Assembly (NCBI RefSeq): GCF_009727055.1
Contig: NC_052350.1
Location: 24,259,330-24,323,329 of the forward strand
Direction: 5' to 3'
From: Benincasa hispida
Lineage: Eukaryota; Streptophyta; Magnoliopsida; Cucurbitales; Cucurbitaceae
Length of the DNA stretch: 64,000 nucleotides
Each line of letters begins with the position of its first letter. Within the stretch, counting starts at the first letter, position 1. The notes beneath the pieces are model-generated. The model saw only the letters and a program-made list of their open reading frames with translations, was not told where the DNA came from and did no database searches. Below, one piece after another: positions 34,201-44,666 of this stretch. The position numbers were made by a program, and so were the translations under genes.

Positions 34201-37200
34201 GTGACCACAGGTAGAGATAAATGGTTAATTGTGCTTTGAAATAGAGTATAATCTCAGCTGTATAAACGATTGAAATTTTAAAATTCTGTGTTTCGAAGGA
34301 GAGATGCTGGTTGGTCCCGTCAATGCACTTTTCATGGACAATATATCTACTGGTCTCGACAGTTCAACTACATTCCAAATTGTGAACTCAATTCGTCAAT
34401 CCATTCACATTTTCAATAAGACCGCGGTGATCTCTCTTCTTCAACCTCCACCAGAAACTTTCGAGCTATTCGATGATGTCATTCTTCTATCAGAAGGTCG
34501 TATTGTGTACCAAGGTCCACGGGAATATGTATCTGAGTTTTTTGAATCCATGGGGTTCAGATGTCCTGAAAGGAAGGGTGTAGCTGATTACCTACAAGAA
34601 GTAAGTCTACTAGTTTACTCACTAACATATATAACAAAGCTTATTAACATTGGTTGGAATGCCTTGAATATGTTATTTGGCTCTTCGAACGGAAGCACGT
34701 AGTTTAGAGGTGTGCACTATATGAACTCTCTAACTCTACTAGCGCCTCATGATCTGTATTCTGATATTTTTTTTCTAATAAAGAATTGCTCTCTCACTAT
34801 GCCAGTGGATATAGGTAATACACTATTAGTGAATCATGTAAATTTCTTTATCGATTCTCTTCCATTTACATTTTCTGCTTATCTTTGATTGTCGATTTCA
34901 TAACATCTCATGACATGAGAATCTGAAATCTGTTGTTTAGGTTACATCAAGAAAGGATCAGAGACAATACTGGAGGAATCATGATATGCAATATCGTTAT
35001 ATTTCTGCTGACGAGTTTGTGGAGGCTTTCAAGTCATTTCGAATAGGCATGGCCATACAGCATGAGCTTGCTATCCCATTTCAAAAGTTCAACAGCCACC
35101 CTGCAGCTTTAACAAAAACTAAATATGGAGCTACTAAGAAAGAATTGATGAAAGCATGCCTATCTAGGGAAGTTACTTTAATGAAGAGGAGTGCATCTCT
35201 ACACATTTTCAAGATGATTCAAGTTAGTTCATAATATCAGTTTACTTTTTCTGCTACCTACATCTAAAATTTCAAACTGTGACATGAAATCCTTTTTGTC
35301 AGCTTGAAATTTCTGCTATAGTTGTAGCAGCAGTGTTTGCTCAAGCCAGAAAGCATCATGATAGTATTCAAGATGGACTTGTCTACTTGGGAGCTCTCTA
35401 TTTTGGACTCAACACGATAACATTTACTGGATTTTTTGAACTTCCATTGACAATTGACAAACTCCCTGTATTTTACAAGCAAAGAGACCTCCTTTTCTAC
35501 CCATCATGGGCATTTTCACTACCATCCTCTTTTCTTGGAATTCCTATGTCTTTTATTGAAGTAGCTCTCTGGGTTGCCACAACATATTATGTTGTAGGAT
35601 TTTATCCTAGCTTCACAAGGTCATGACCAAGTCCTACATTCCTATATTTCTCAGCTTTATTATTGCCTTAGAATCTTAATTTAACCCTTTGTTGATTCTC
35701 TCTTTGCAGGGTGGTTAAACAATTTTTTGTTTATACATTAAGTGGACAAATGTCATATGCTCTATTCAGATGCATAGCAGCATTGGCCAGGGATCATGTT
35801 GTTGCAAATACAGGAGGATGTCTTGGTGTATTATGGCTTCTGATATTTGGTGGATTCATTTTATCACATGGTATGATTCAATCTTTAAAGCGGAATGATT
35901 AGATTACTTGTTGGAGCCTTTAGTCAAAATTAACCAATACTTGGATTCTTTTTACTTAGATAATATGCAGAAGTGGTTGGCTTGGGGTTACTGGACCTCG
36001 CCACTGATGTATGCGCAAACTGCACTTTCAATGAATGAATTTCTTAGTGATAATTGGAATCATGTAAGTATTATGTCAAAACAGGAAGAGATCGAGATCT
36101 TTGTAGCTAACTAGGCTTTAATATGTTGATATTACTTGTAAAAATATAGTTTGGAGATTCTTAATGTGGAGATCAAATTTAGGTTCTTAACGGATCAACA
36201 GAGTCTCTGGGGGTTTCAGTCCTGAAATCACGGGGGCTGTTCGTTAATCCGTACTGGTACTGGATATGTCTTGTTGCATTGGTAGGATTCATAGTCCTTT
36301 TCAATGGAATTTCTGCAGTGGCTCTGGCATTTCTTAATGGTAAAATCTCCATTCATCCAAACAATTTTCATTCTACATATATCATTGTAGTTGAATTGAT
36401 TCGGTGCTGAACTGTTTTTGTTTGATCTTTGCAGAATATGGGAAATCGCAAACAGTTTTCCCCTATCAGAAGATGGAGAAGAAGGAACACTCTGCCATGG
36501 TCGGAGAGGAAAATGGTCACATATTAGAGGACACCAAACCAAGGTCAATCAGGAGTAAAACTCATAACTCATCTAAAAGTAAGTCACATTTGGCTACTGA
36601 GGCTCTTTGGTTAAAATTCTCTTTTCTAATGTGCTTACTAAACCATCCACAGATTCCAGGGTCGAAAGACATAACAACCAAAAGATGCTTCTTCCATTCA
36701 CGCCTCTCTGCCTAACGTTTGAGAATATCAAATACTCGGTAGATATACCAAAGGTAATTATTGTGTTATAAGTTACCATATTCAATCATTTCTTATTTAC
36801 TTCATGGCATTAAGTCCATTGTCATGGGATTTTCAGGCAATGAATGTTCAAGGTGCATCTCCGGGTCGGTTGGAACTTCTGAAGGGAGTCAGTGGAGCTT
36901 TCAGACCTGGAATTCTAACAGCTCTAATGGGCGTTAGTGGTGCTGGAAAAACAACACTTTTGGATGTGTTGGCTGGAAGAAAAAACAGTGGTTACATTGA
37001 AGGAAGCATCAGAATATCAGGCTTTCCTAAGAAACAGGAAACTTTTGCTCGAGTTTCTGGTTACTGTGAACAAAATGACATTCATTCACCCTATGTGACC
37101 GTGTACGAGTCCCTCGTATACTCAGCATGGCTTAGATTGCCTTCAGAAGTTGACTCAAAGACTTTAGAGGTTTGCGAGTGTAATTATCTGATTTCGAATG

Positions 37201-39691
37201 ATAGTAAAACATTTCTCTGAACTCTTCTTTAGATCTTATTTTCCAAAACTCATCCATTGCAGCTTTTTGTTGAAGAAATCATGGAGCTGATTGAATTAAC
37301 ACCATTAAGGGATTCATTGGTTGGATTTCCAAATGTGAATGGATTATCAATTGAGCAACGAAAAAGGTTAACCATTGCTGTCGAGCTTGTTGCTAACCCT
37401 TCAATAATATTCCTGGATGAGCCAACCTCGGGTCTAGATGCCCGAGCAGCTGCCATCGTAATGAGGACCGTGAGAAATACAGTCGATACAGGAAGAACTG
37501 TAGTATGCACAATTCACCAGCCAAGTATTGACATATTTGAATCATTTGATGAGGTATTCACTTGGACTAAATTGACACAATACAACAAACTTCTTAATTA
37601 TGTCCAATGCTCAAATGAAACTTAATATAACTCCAATTTTCAACCACAGCTCTTTTTATTGACAAGAGGAGGTGAAGAAATATATGGGGGTCCTTTGGGG
37701 CCACAATCTTGCCTCTTAATCAAGTATTTTGAGGTAGATTCAAACCATAATCATAACTTTCTTTTCCACATGTAAAATATAATATTATGAAGTGTTTTTC
37801 TTTGTTTCTCTCTGTGGTGTTAAAGGAAATCCTTGGAGTTGATAGCATAAAGGATGGATATAATCCAGCAACATGGGTTTTGGACATGACAACAAGAGCA
37901 CAAGAAGAATTTCTAGGAATAAAATATGCTGACATATACAAGAAATCTGATCTTTATAGGTCAGAAAACTAATCCATTCAAGCTGTTCTGAACTATTGTA
38001 TTCTTAACTGCTCTGAATGATAATCTCTTGCTTATATTAATACAGAAGAAATGAAGCTCTGATTAAAGAGTTGAGTGAACCTCATCCAGATTCTCAAGAT
38101 CTTCATTTTCCCTCCCAGTACCCACATTCCTACTTGACTCAGTTCAAAGCCTGCCTATGGAAACAGCACAAATCATATTCCCGGAACACCGCATACAATG
38201 CTGTCCGGCTGCTGTTTAGTGCTTCAATGGGACTTATGTTTGGAGCTGTTTTTTTGGGGCTTGGTAGCAAGAGGTACATAGACAAAACCATGCATACATG
38301 CACTACTTAGATTACTAGATATAAATATATGATCTTTATAACTCAGGAGAACAAAGCAAGATATTTTCAATAGCATAGGTGCTATGTACATTGCAATTAA
38401 CTTCATGGGGACACAAGGCGCTCTTTCGATACAACCTGTTATCATCACTGAGCGAACTGTTTACTACCGTGAGCGGGCTGCTGGAATGTATTCTGCATTG
38501 CCTCATGCGTTTGCTCAGGTATATATTCCTTTAACTGCAATATTGATATTTGTGGAAATATCAGCATCTTATTCTAAGTAAGCTGAACATTTCTTTCAAG
38601 CAGAACCCACTGATCAACAAATACTAAAAAGTACGGACACTTTAGTTTGGCTTACGTGTCTGTGTCCAACATGTATCAGACACTTGGACACTTGTTAGAT
38701 ACATATCAGACATTTGTTAGTGTAACAAATATGTTAGTCATATATAAAACTCTTGCTGAGTAGACTAAAAAGACACATCTATGACAATAATATAATTTTT
38801 TAATGTGAACTACATCAAGCTAACTTTTTAAGTATATAAATATATCAACTCATTTACTCTGAATTTTCTTCTAGTATAAAAATGTTATATATTTTTAGAA
38901 ATGTACATTTTAATAAACATGTCCTTGCCGTGTCGTGTTCTAGAATTTTAAAAAATGATGTGTCAACGTGCCCATGTTGTGGCATATCTGAAACTGTGCT
39001 TCTTAGAACAAATGTCACCGAAACATCAATCTTTAAACTAAAAGTTAATCCAAACATGATGGTTTAATGTAACATCTTATTCCTATGATGTCAGGTTGCA
39101 ATTGAAATCCCATACACCTTGCTTCAGGTAGCATTTTATGCAGTTATAGTGTATGCAATGATGGGATATGAATGGACAGCCAGCAAATTCTTCCTCAACT
39201 TCTTCTTCATGTTCATCACAATTCTATACTTTATATACTATGGTATGATGGTGATAGCTGTGAGTCCTAACCAAGCAACTGCTGCTGTACTCTCTGGGCT
39301 CTTTTACTCAATCTGGAACCTTTTCACCGGTTTCGTAATCCCCCGAACGGTAAATTGCTCATTACGTTACATCATTCACGATTCCCCCTTTTTAAGTTTC
39401 AACTCATGAGATACTTTGGTGGTTTGAATGCAGAGAATTTCTGTGTGGTTGAGATGGTATGCTTGGATTTGCCCAGTTTCATGGAGTTTGTATGGACTGG
39501 TGACTTCCCAATATGCTGATATACAAACTAAGGTTGAGACAGGGGAAACAGTGGCTGAGTTTATTGAGCAATATTATGGATTTAGATATGAGTTTTTGTG
39601 GATGGTTTCAGTTGCTCTTGTTGGCTTCACTCTGCTCTTCATCTTGGTGTTTGTTTACTCAACCAAGTGCTTGAACTTTCAGAGAAGATGA
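31244..39691 (+). CDS. Full-size ABCG (PDR-type) transporter, 25 exons
   Basis: Proposed exons: 31244-31379, 31475-31601, 31701-31821, 33172-33260, 33385-33469, 33581-33740, 33839-33915, 33991-34044, 34120-34210, 34299-34600, 34941-35222, 35303-35619, 35710-35870, 35960-36063, 36183-36339, 36435-36578, 36653-36753, 36837-37169, 37263-37553, 37650-37733, 37826-37959, 38046-38273, 38347-38518, 39095-39349, 39434-39691. All introns are GT-AG, the phases agree throughout, and the CDS is 4263 bp (1420 aa), the usual length of plant PDR proteins. Order is NBD-TMD-NBD-TMD. NBD1: Walker [10 protein letters not shown] (164-172), signature ISGGQ (303-307), Walker B FMDN with Asn328 where family members have Glu. 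NBD2: Walker [10 protein letters not shown] (868-876), signature LSIEQ (975-979), Walker B FLDE (999-1000). The membrane parts include the [14 protein letters not shown] block, and the protein ends LNFQRR, a PDR hallmark. Expected role: ATP-driven export of hydrophobic compounds at the plasma membrane; the substrate cannot be inferred. Intron 3 holds a MITE. No disabling lesion seen. Confidence 0.93.
32706..33010. mobile_element. Harbinger/Tourist-like MITE in ABCG intron 3
   Basis: 305-bp element with imperfect terminal inverted repeats GCCCCATTTGGTAAC and GTTACCAAACGAGACC, flanked by TAA (32703-32705 and 33011-33013). A 3-bp TAA duplication with GGCCCCGTTTGG-like ends is typical of PIF/Harbinger MITEs. 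Related copies lie at 41465-41772 and 62571-63153. Confidence 0.85.
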
Positions 39692-39814
39692 TAACACATA
39701 CACTTGTTGCTTTTTGCTGTTCTCCTCTTGGTTCTTAGCTTTTCATTACATTATATGAGTGACAAGATTGTTTCTTTTTTTTATTTGAAGCTTCAAACTA
39801 CTTCAATCTTGTCT

Positions 39815-39820
39815 AATAAA
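39815..39820 (+). terminator. Candidate polyadenylation signal of the ABCG gene
   Basis: AATAAA lies 124 bp after the stop codon, in a TTTTTT-rich context that suits a plant 3' UTR. The signal is weakly defined in plants, so this is a candidate only. Confidence 0.5.
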
Positions 39821-39966
39821 CTTATTAGGATCTGGGTAATTCTCTAGTGTGTTTTTTTTTGTTTAGTTTAGTTTAGTTTAGTTTACTGTGAGAGGGAGAT
39901 TGAATAATTTGTAACTCAGGATGACTATCTATAAATATAATATCTTCTTCATCAAGCTATGCAAAG

Positions 39967-40006
<40 letters not shown>

Positions 40007-41464
40007 GGTTATATAACATTAACTTTAAGTTTTCTGTCTATATAGCTTCGATTTCTTTTTTGAAAACAAAATTGATAGTTTAGAGTTGTTTAGACACAAA
40101 ATTTTAATTTATATCTAATAGATCAATTAATTTATGTTGAAAATAAAAGAAAGAAAAGAACACAAGATTTACGTGAAAACCCTTAGATCAGGAAGAAAAA
40201 ACCACGATAGAGACTGATTTTTATTATTAATTCTGATACACAAAGTATAAGAGAATAGACCAAATAGACTAGTGGAAAGCCATAGGCTACATACAATTAC
40301 TAAAATACCCCTAGGGTTACAAGCTGTTTTTCGACAATTTATAAAATTTTTGAATTTATTATAAATTTATTAGAAAAAAGTAGGAAGTTTTAGTCACTTT
40401 TGAAGATTTCAAACTAAACAAGCACAGAACTCAGACTTTACAAAAGTAACTCTTTTTTAATACAAAATTACCTTTTTGAGTTCCTGAATTTTAGATAACG
40501 GTTAGAAATAGCCCTCAAAGCTTTTTATCTCTCAGAAATAGCTATTTTTGGCAAATTGTTTTAATTACTCATTCAATGCATCTCGCCTAGGATCAATATC
40601 GAGACCAAAAAGAAAATATATTGATTTTTTTTGGACTTTTTCAGTAGAATCTTGGTCAGGACGAAGAGTGGGACTATTATTTATTCCCCAAATATTACTT
40701 AGCTAATTTATTCAAATTCTCTATTCTTAATCCAAATCAATCTCTAATTTAATCTATGTTGTGTGTTGCCCTCTTCGTCACGATTCTTTCTCATTTCCCT
40801 ATTTCAAAATCCCAAAAAAATCTTTTTTCAAATTCCCTATTACAATATCTATTCAAATCTAAATGTTGAATGGATATTAAAATAGGATTTGGGGAAGATT
40901 ACATAAGAATAATGGTTAGTACAAGTCTTCATTCTGATCGAGATTCCACCAAAAAAGTCAAAAAAATCATTCATTTGCATGTGCCATTTAAATTTTTTCT
41001 ATTGAAAGGAAAAAAAATGTGGATTTTCAGTCACAAAAGCAAAAATTCAAGACAAATGGAACCATTAACTTTAACTATTGACAATATATTGGTCGATATC
41101 AATCGTAGGCAAGATGGGATGTTCCATAAAACAATTGGTTTTGTGAAAGGTGGAAAACTTTGAGTATTATTCCTAACACTTTTCCATAAATTTTTCAACA
41201 ATAGTCATATTTGGTTCTTCAAAATATACTCTTTTAGTCTCTAAATTTTTAAGAGTGTCCTTAAATGGTCATTGAGTAATTATTATTATTATTATTATTA
41301 AGGTTGATATGTCATTTTAAACTAAGAATAATAAATAAATAAATTATCTTCTCTCTCTTCTTATTTAATAATTATTTTTAATTTAAAATGACGTGCCTAT
41401 ATTAAAATAATAATAAAAAAATCTATATTCATGAATCTTTTTAAAGATACTTTTAAAATTTTAA

Positions 41465-41772
41465 GCCCCATTTGGTAATCATTTTATTTTTTATTTTTGT
41501 TTTTTTAAAATTAAGTTTATAGAAACTACTTTCATCTCCCAATTTCTTTATTTGATATTTACTTATTTTTAAAAAAACCAAGCCAAAATTTAAGAATTAC
41601 AAAAAATAGATTTCAAAAAGTTGTTTTTGTTTTTTGAACTTGGCTAAAAATTCAACCATTATAATTAAGAAAAATGTAAATCGATGTAAGAAATGTGGAA
41701 TCATTGTAAAACATGTGGAAGAAATAGAGTTAGTTTTCAAAAACAAAAACCAAGAACTAAATGGTTAGGACC
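41465..41772. mobile_element. Harbinger/Tourist-like MITE
   Basis: Starts GCCCCATTTGGTAATC after TAA (41462-41464) and ends ATGGTTAGGACC. It shares its interior with 32706-33010 (AAAATTAAGTTTATAGAAAC, TGGCTAAAAATTCAACCATT). The right-hand duplication is degraded (TCA). Confidence 0.75.
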
Positions 41773-42143
41773 TCAAAGACTAAAAGAAAGAGTATGTTTA
41801 AAGAAAAAAAATAATTGGATGTATTTCAAGCTATACCTATCTTTATATATCCTATCTAATTTCTTCGATTATAGTTTGGCATGTGACAAAGTATTTTGAC
41901 TTTTTTCTTTAAATATTTTTTATTGTTTTTATTTATGCGATGAGAATAGGAAGAATCTACATATTAAGTTTCATCCGAGTATTGCTCTATTTTAAAATTT
42001 TAGACACCAAATGCTAAAGCTACGGAAGGCGGAGGCGGTTAGGCTGTTACCCAATCCGTTGATATTTTGCTTTGGAAAAAGAACAGATACAGAAGCTCTT
42101 AGTCTCTTCTGTTGCTTCAGCTTCCTTTTCTTCTCCTCCATGT

Positions 42144-44666
42144 ATGGCTGCTCTTCCTTTTCCCGCTCTCACTAACCCGCTCGCTTCTCTCTACATTCCC
42201 AGAAAACCCCACAGCTCCCCTACCCATTTTGCGAACTTGAACCAAACTGCTGGAAACGTTCAAATCTCTTATAAATCTTATCTCAACCAGATATCTTCTC
42301 TCTGCAAAGAAGCCCACCTTCGAGAAGCCGTGAATTTGGTTGCTGATATGGAATTGGAAAATATCACAATCGGACCTGATGTATACGGAGAACTCCTTCA
42401 GGGTTGCGTTTACGAGAGAGCTCTTTCGTTGGGTCAGCAAATCCACGGTCGAATTCTCAAGAATGGTGAGTATATTGCAAAGAATGAGTACATCGAGACC
42501 AAATTGGTGATCTTCTATTCAAAATGTGACGAGTCAGAAATTGCCAACCGTTTGTTTGGCAAGCTGCTGGTACAGAACGAGTTTGCTTGGGCTGCTATTA
42601 TGGGATTGAAAAGTAGAATTGGGTTTAATGAAGAAGCTTTGATGGGTTTTTGTGAGATGCACGAAAATGGGCTACTTTTGGATAATTTTGTTATTCCAAT
42701 TGCTTTGAAGGCTTCTGGTGCTCTGCAATGGATTGGGTTTGGGAAATCCGTACAAGGCTATGTAGTCAAGATGGGTTTAGGCGGGTGTATCTATGTTGCT
42801 AGTAGTCTTCTGGATATGTATGGTAAATGTGGGTTATGTGGAGATGCAAAGAAGGTGTTTGATAAAATTCCTGAGAAGAATATAGTAGCTTGGAATTCGA
42901 TGATTGTAAATTTTACTCAGAATGGACTGAATGCTGAAGCAATTGAGACGTTTTATGAGATGAGGGTGGAAGGTGTTGTACCCACTCAAGTGACTCTATC
43001 AAGTTTTCTTTCAGCTTCAGCTAATTTGAGTGTGATCGATGAGGGTAAGCAAGGGCACGCCTTAGCAGTGTTATCTGGACTGGAACTGACCAACATATTG
43101 GGAAGTTCGCTCATAAATTTTTATTCCAAGGTTGGTTTGGTTGAGGATGCTGAGCAGGTTTTCAGTGAAATGTTGGAGAAAGATATGGTGACATGGAATT
43201 TGCTGGTCTCTGGTTATGTGCATAATGGGCTGGTTGATCGGGCACTTGACTTATGTCACGTAATGCAGTCAGAAAATTTGAGGTTTGATTCTGTGACTCT
43301 TGCTTCAATAATGGCTGCGGCTGCTGACTCTAAAAATTTGAAACTAGGGAAGGAAGGGCATTCTTTTTGTGTTAGAAACAACCTTGAATCTGATATTGCT
43401 GTTGCTAGTAGTATAGTAGATATGTATGCCAAATGTGAAAAATTGGAATGTGCAAGACAAGTTTTTGACACAACGGTAAAGAGAGACCTTATAATGTGGA
43501 ACACACTGTTGGCTGCCTATGCAGAGCAGGGTCAGAGTGGTGAAACATTAAAATTGTTTTATCAGATGCAGTTAGAAGGTCTGCCACCAAATGTGATATC
43601 CTGGAACTCTGTGATTTTGGGTCTTTTGAATAAAGGTGAAGTTGATGAGGCTAAAGACATGTTCTTGGAGATGCAGTCTCTTGGTGTCTGTCCTAATTTA
43701 ATTACTTGGACTACTCTCATATGTGGACTCGCTCAGAATGGTCTTGGTGATGAAGCATTCCTGACATTTCAGTCAATGGAAGAAGCTGGCATTAAACCCA
43801 ACAGTTTGAGTATTAGCTCGCTACTTTCAGCTTGCACAACTATGGCATCTCTGCCTCATGGAAGAGCAATTCATTGTTACATCATAAGACATGACCTTTT
43901 GGTATCAACACCGGTCTTATGCTCCTTAGTGAATATGTATGCTAAATGTGGTAGTATAAATCAAGCAAAGACGGTGTTTGATATGATAATGAAAAAGGAA
44001 TTGCCCATCTATAATGCAATGATCTCTGGCTATGCATTACACGGTCAAGCAGTGGAAGCTCTTTCACTCTTTAGACGTCTAAAAGAGGATTGTATAAAAC
44101 CAGATGAAATAACCTTTACCAGTATCCTTTCAGCATGCAGTCATGCTGGACTTGTAACAGAAGGGTTAGAGCTTTTCATCGATATGGTTTCTAATCATAA
44201 AATAGTAGCACAAGCAGAGCATTATGGTTGTCTCATTAGTATTCTTTCTAGGTGTCATAACTTAGACGAAGCTTTAAGACTTATTTTAGGTATGCCTTTT
44301 GAGCCTGATGCATCTATATTTGGATCTCTACTTGCTGCGTGCAGAGAGCATCCTGACTTAGAACTCAAAGAACGTTTATTTGAACACTTGTTGAAATTGG
44401 AGCCAGATAATTCAGGAAACTATGTGGCATTATCAAATGCATATGCTGCTACTGGAATGTGGGATGAAGCATCAAAAGTGAGGGTTCTGATGAAAGAAAG
44501 GGGTCTTAGGAAGACTCCTGGGCATAGCTTGATTCAGATTGGAAATGAAACACATGTATTTTTCGCTGGAGATAAATCACACTCCAGAACAAAAGAAATT
44601 TATATGATGTTGGCACTTCTTAGAGTGGAAATGCAATCCACAAGATGTATACCTGTGATCAGTTAA
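42144..44666 (+). CDS. CRR21: Pentatricopeptide repeat protein, E/E+ class, chloroplast RNA editing factor (CRR21-like)
   Basis: Single-exon gene, 840 aa from ATG 42144 (MAALPFPALTNPLASLYIPR), a Ser/Pro-rich start suited to a plastid transit peptide. An open frame continues 24 codons upstream but without an ATG. Many PPR repeats of P, L and S type follow, with typical pieces such as SSLLDMYGKCGLCGDAKKVF, VAWNSMIVNFTQNG and LVNMYAKCGSINQAKTVFDM. About residues 720-785 form the E domain (ASIFGSLLAACREHPDLELK onward) and about 785-840 an E+ segment (PGHSLIQIGNETHVFFAGDK). There is no DYW deaminase domain. Length, architecture and the amino-end sequence (YGELLQGCVYERALSLGQQI) fit Arabidopsis At5g55740, CRR21, which is needed for editing of an ndhD site and hence for the plastid NDH complex. 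Orthology is inferred from memory of that family and not tested by alignment. Confidence 0.9.
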   Translation: MAALPFPALTNPLASLYIPRKPHSSPTHFANLNQTAGNVQISYKSYLNQISSLCKEAHLREAVNLVADMELENITIGPDVYGELLQGCVYERALSLGQQIHGRILKNGEYIAKNEYIETKLVIFYSKCDESEIANRLFGKLLVQNEFAWAAIMGLKSRIGFNEEALMGFCEMHENGLLLDNFVIPIALKASGALQWIGFGKSVQGYVVKMGLGGCIYVASSLLDMYGKCGLCGDAKKVFDKIPEKNIVAWNSMIVNFTQNGLNAEAIETFYEMRVEGVVPTQVTLSSFLSASANLSVIDEGKQGHALAVLSGLELTNILGSSLINFYSKVGLVEDAEQVFSEMLEKDMVTWNLLVSGYVHNGLVDRALDLCHVMQSENLRFDSVTLASIMAAAADSKNLKLGKEGHSFCVRNNLESDIAVASSIVDMYAKCEKLECARQVFDTTVKRDLIMWNTLLAAYAEQGQSGETLKLFYQMQLEGLPPNVISWNSVILGLLNKGEVDEAKDMFLEMQSLGVCPNLITWTTLICGLAQNGLGDEAFLTFQSMEEAGIKPNSLSISSLLSACTTMASLPHGRAIHCYIIRHDLLVSTPVLCSLVNMYAKCGSINQAKTVFDMIMKKELPIYNAMISGYALHGQAVEALSLFRRLKEDCIKPDEITFTSILSACSHAGLVTEGLELFIDMVSNHKIVAQAEHYGCLISILSRCHNLDEALRLILGMPFEPDASIFGSLLAACREHPDLELKERLFEHLLKLEPDNSGNYVALSNAYAATGMWDEASKVRVLMKERGLRKTPGHSLIQIGNETHVFFAGDKSHSRTKEIYMMLALLRVEMQSTRCIPVIS

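Larger units (their letters stand above)
39692..42143. other. Spacer between ABCG and PPR genes
   Basis: AT-rich, with a 37-T run at 39969-40005. About 40135-40330 (AAGATTTACGTGAAAACCC, then TACCCCTAGGGTTACAAG) resembles an LTR fragment of another retroelement, low confidence. An unrecognised 97-codon ORF at 40870-41163 has no family resemblance and lysine-rich, AT-driven composition. A MITE is at 41465-41772. The PPR promoter must lie in the last few hundred bases. Confidence 0.5.

Noticed and set aside
40870..41163. 97-codon plus-strand ORF as a gene
   Set aside because: No recognisable family, AT-driven lysine- and isoleucine-rich content, no supporting exon structure or codon pattern.
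42072..42143. Start of the PPR protein 24 codons upstream
   Set aside because: The frame opens with TTG, not ATG. The first in-frame ATG is at 42144 and gives a sensible transit peptide.
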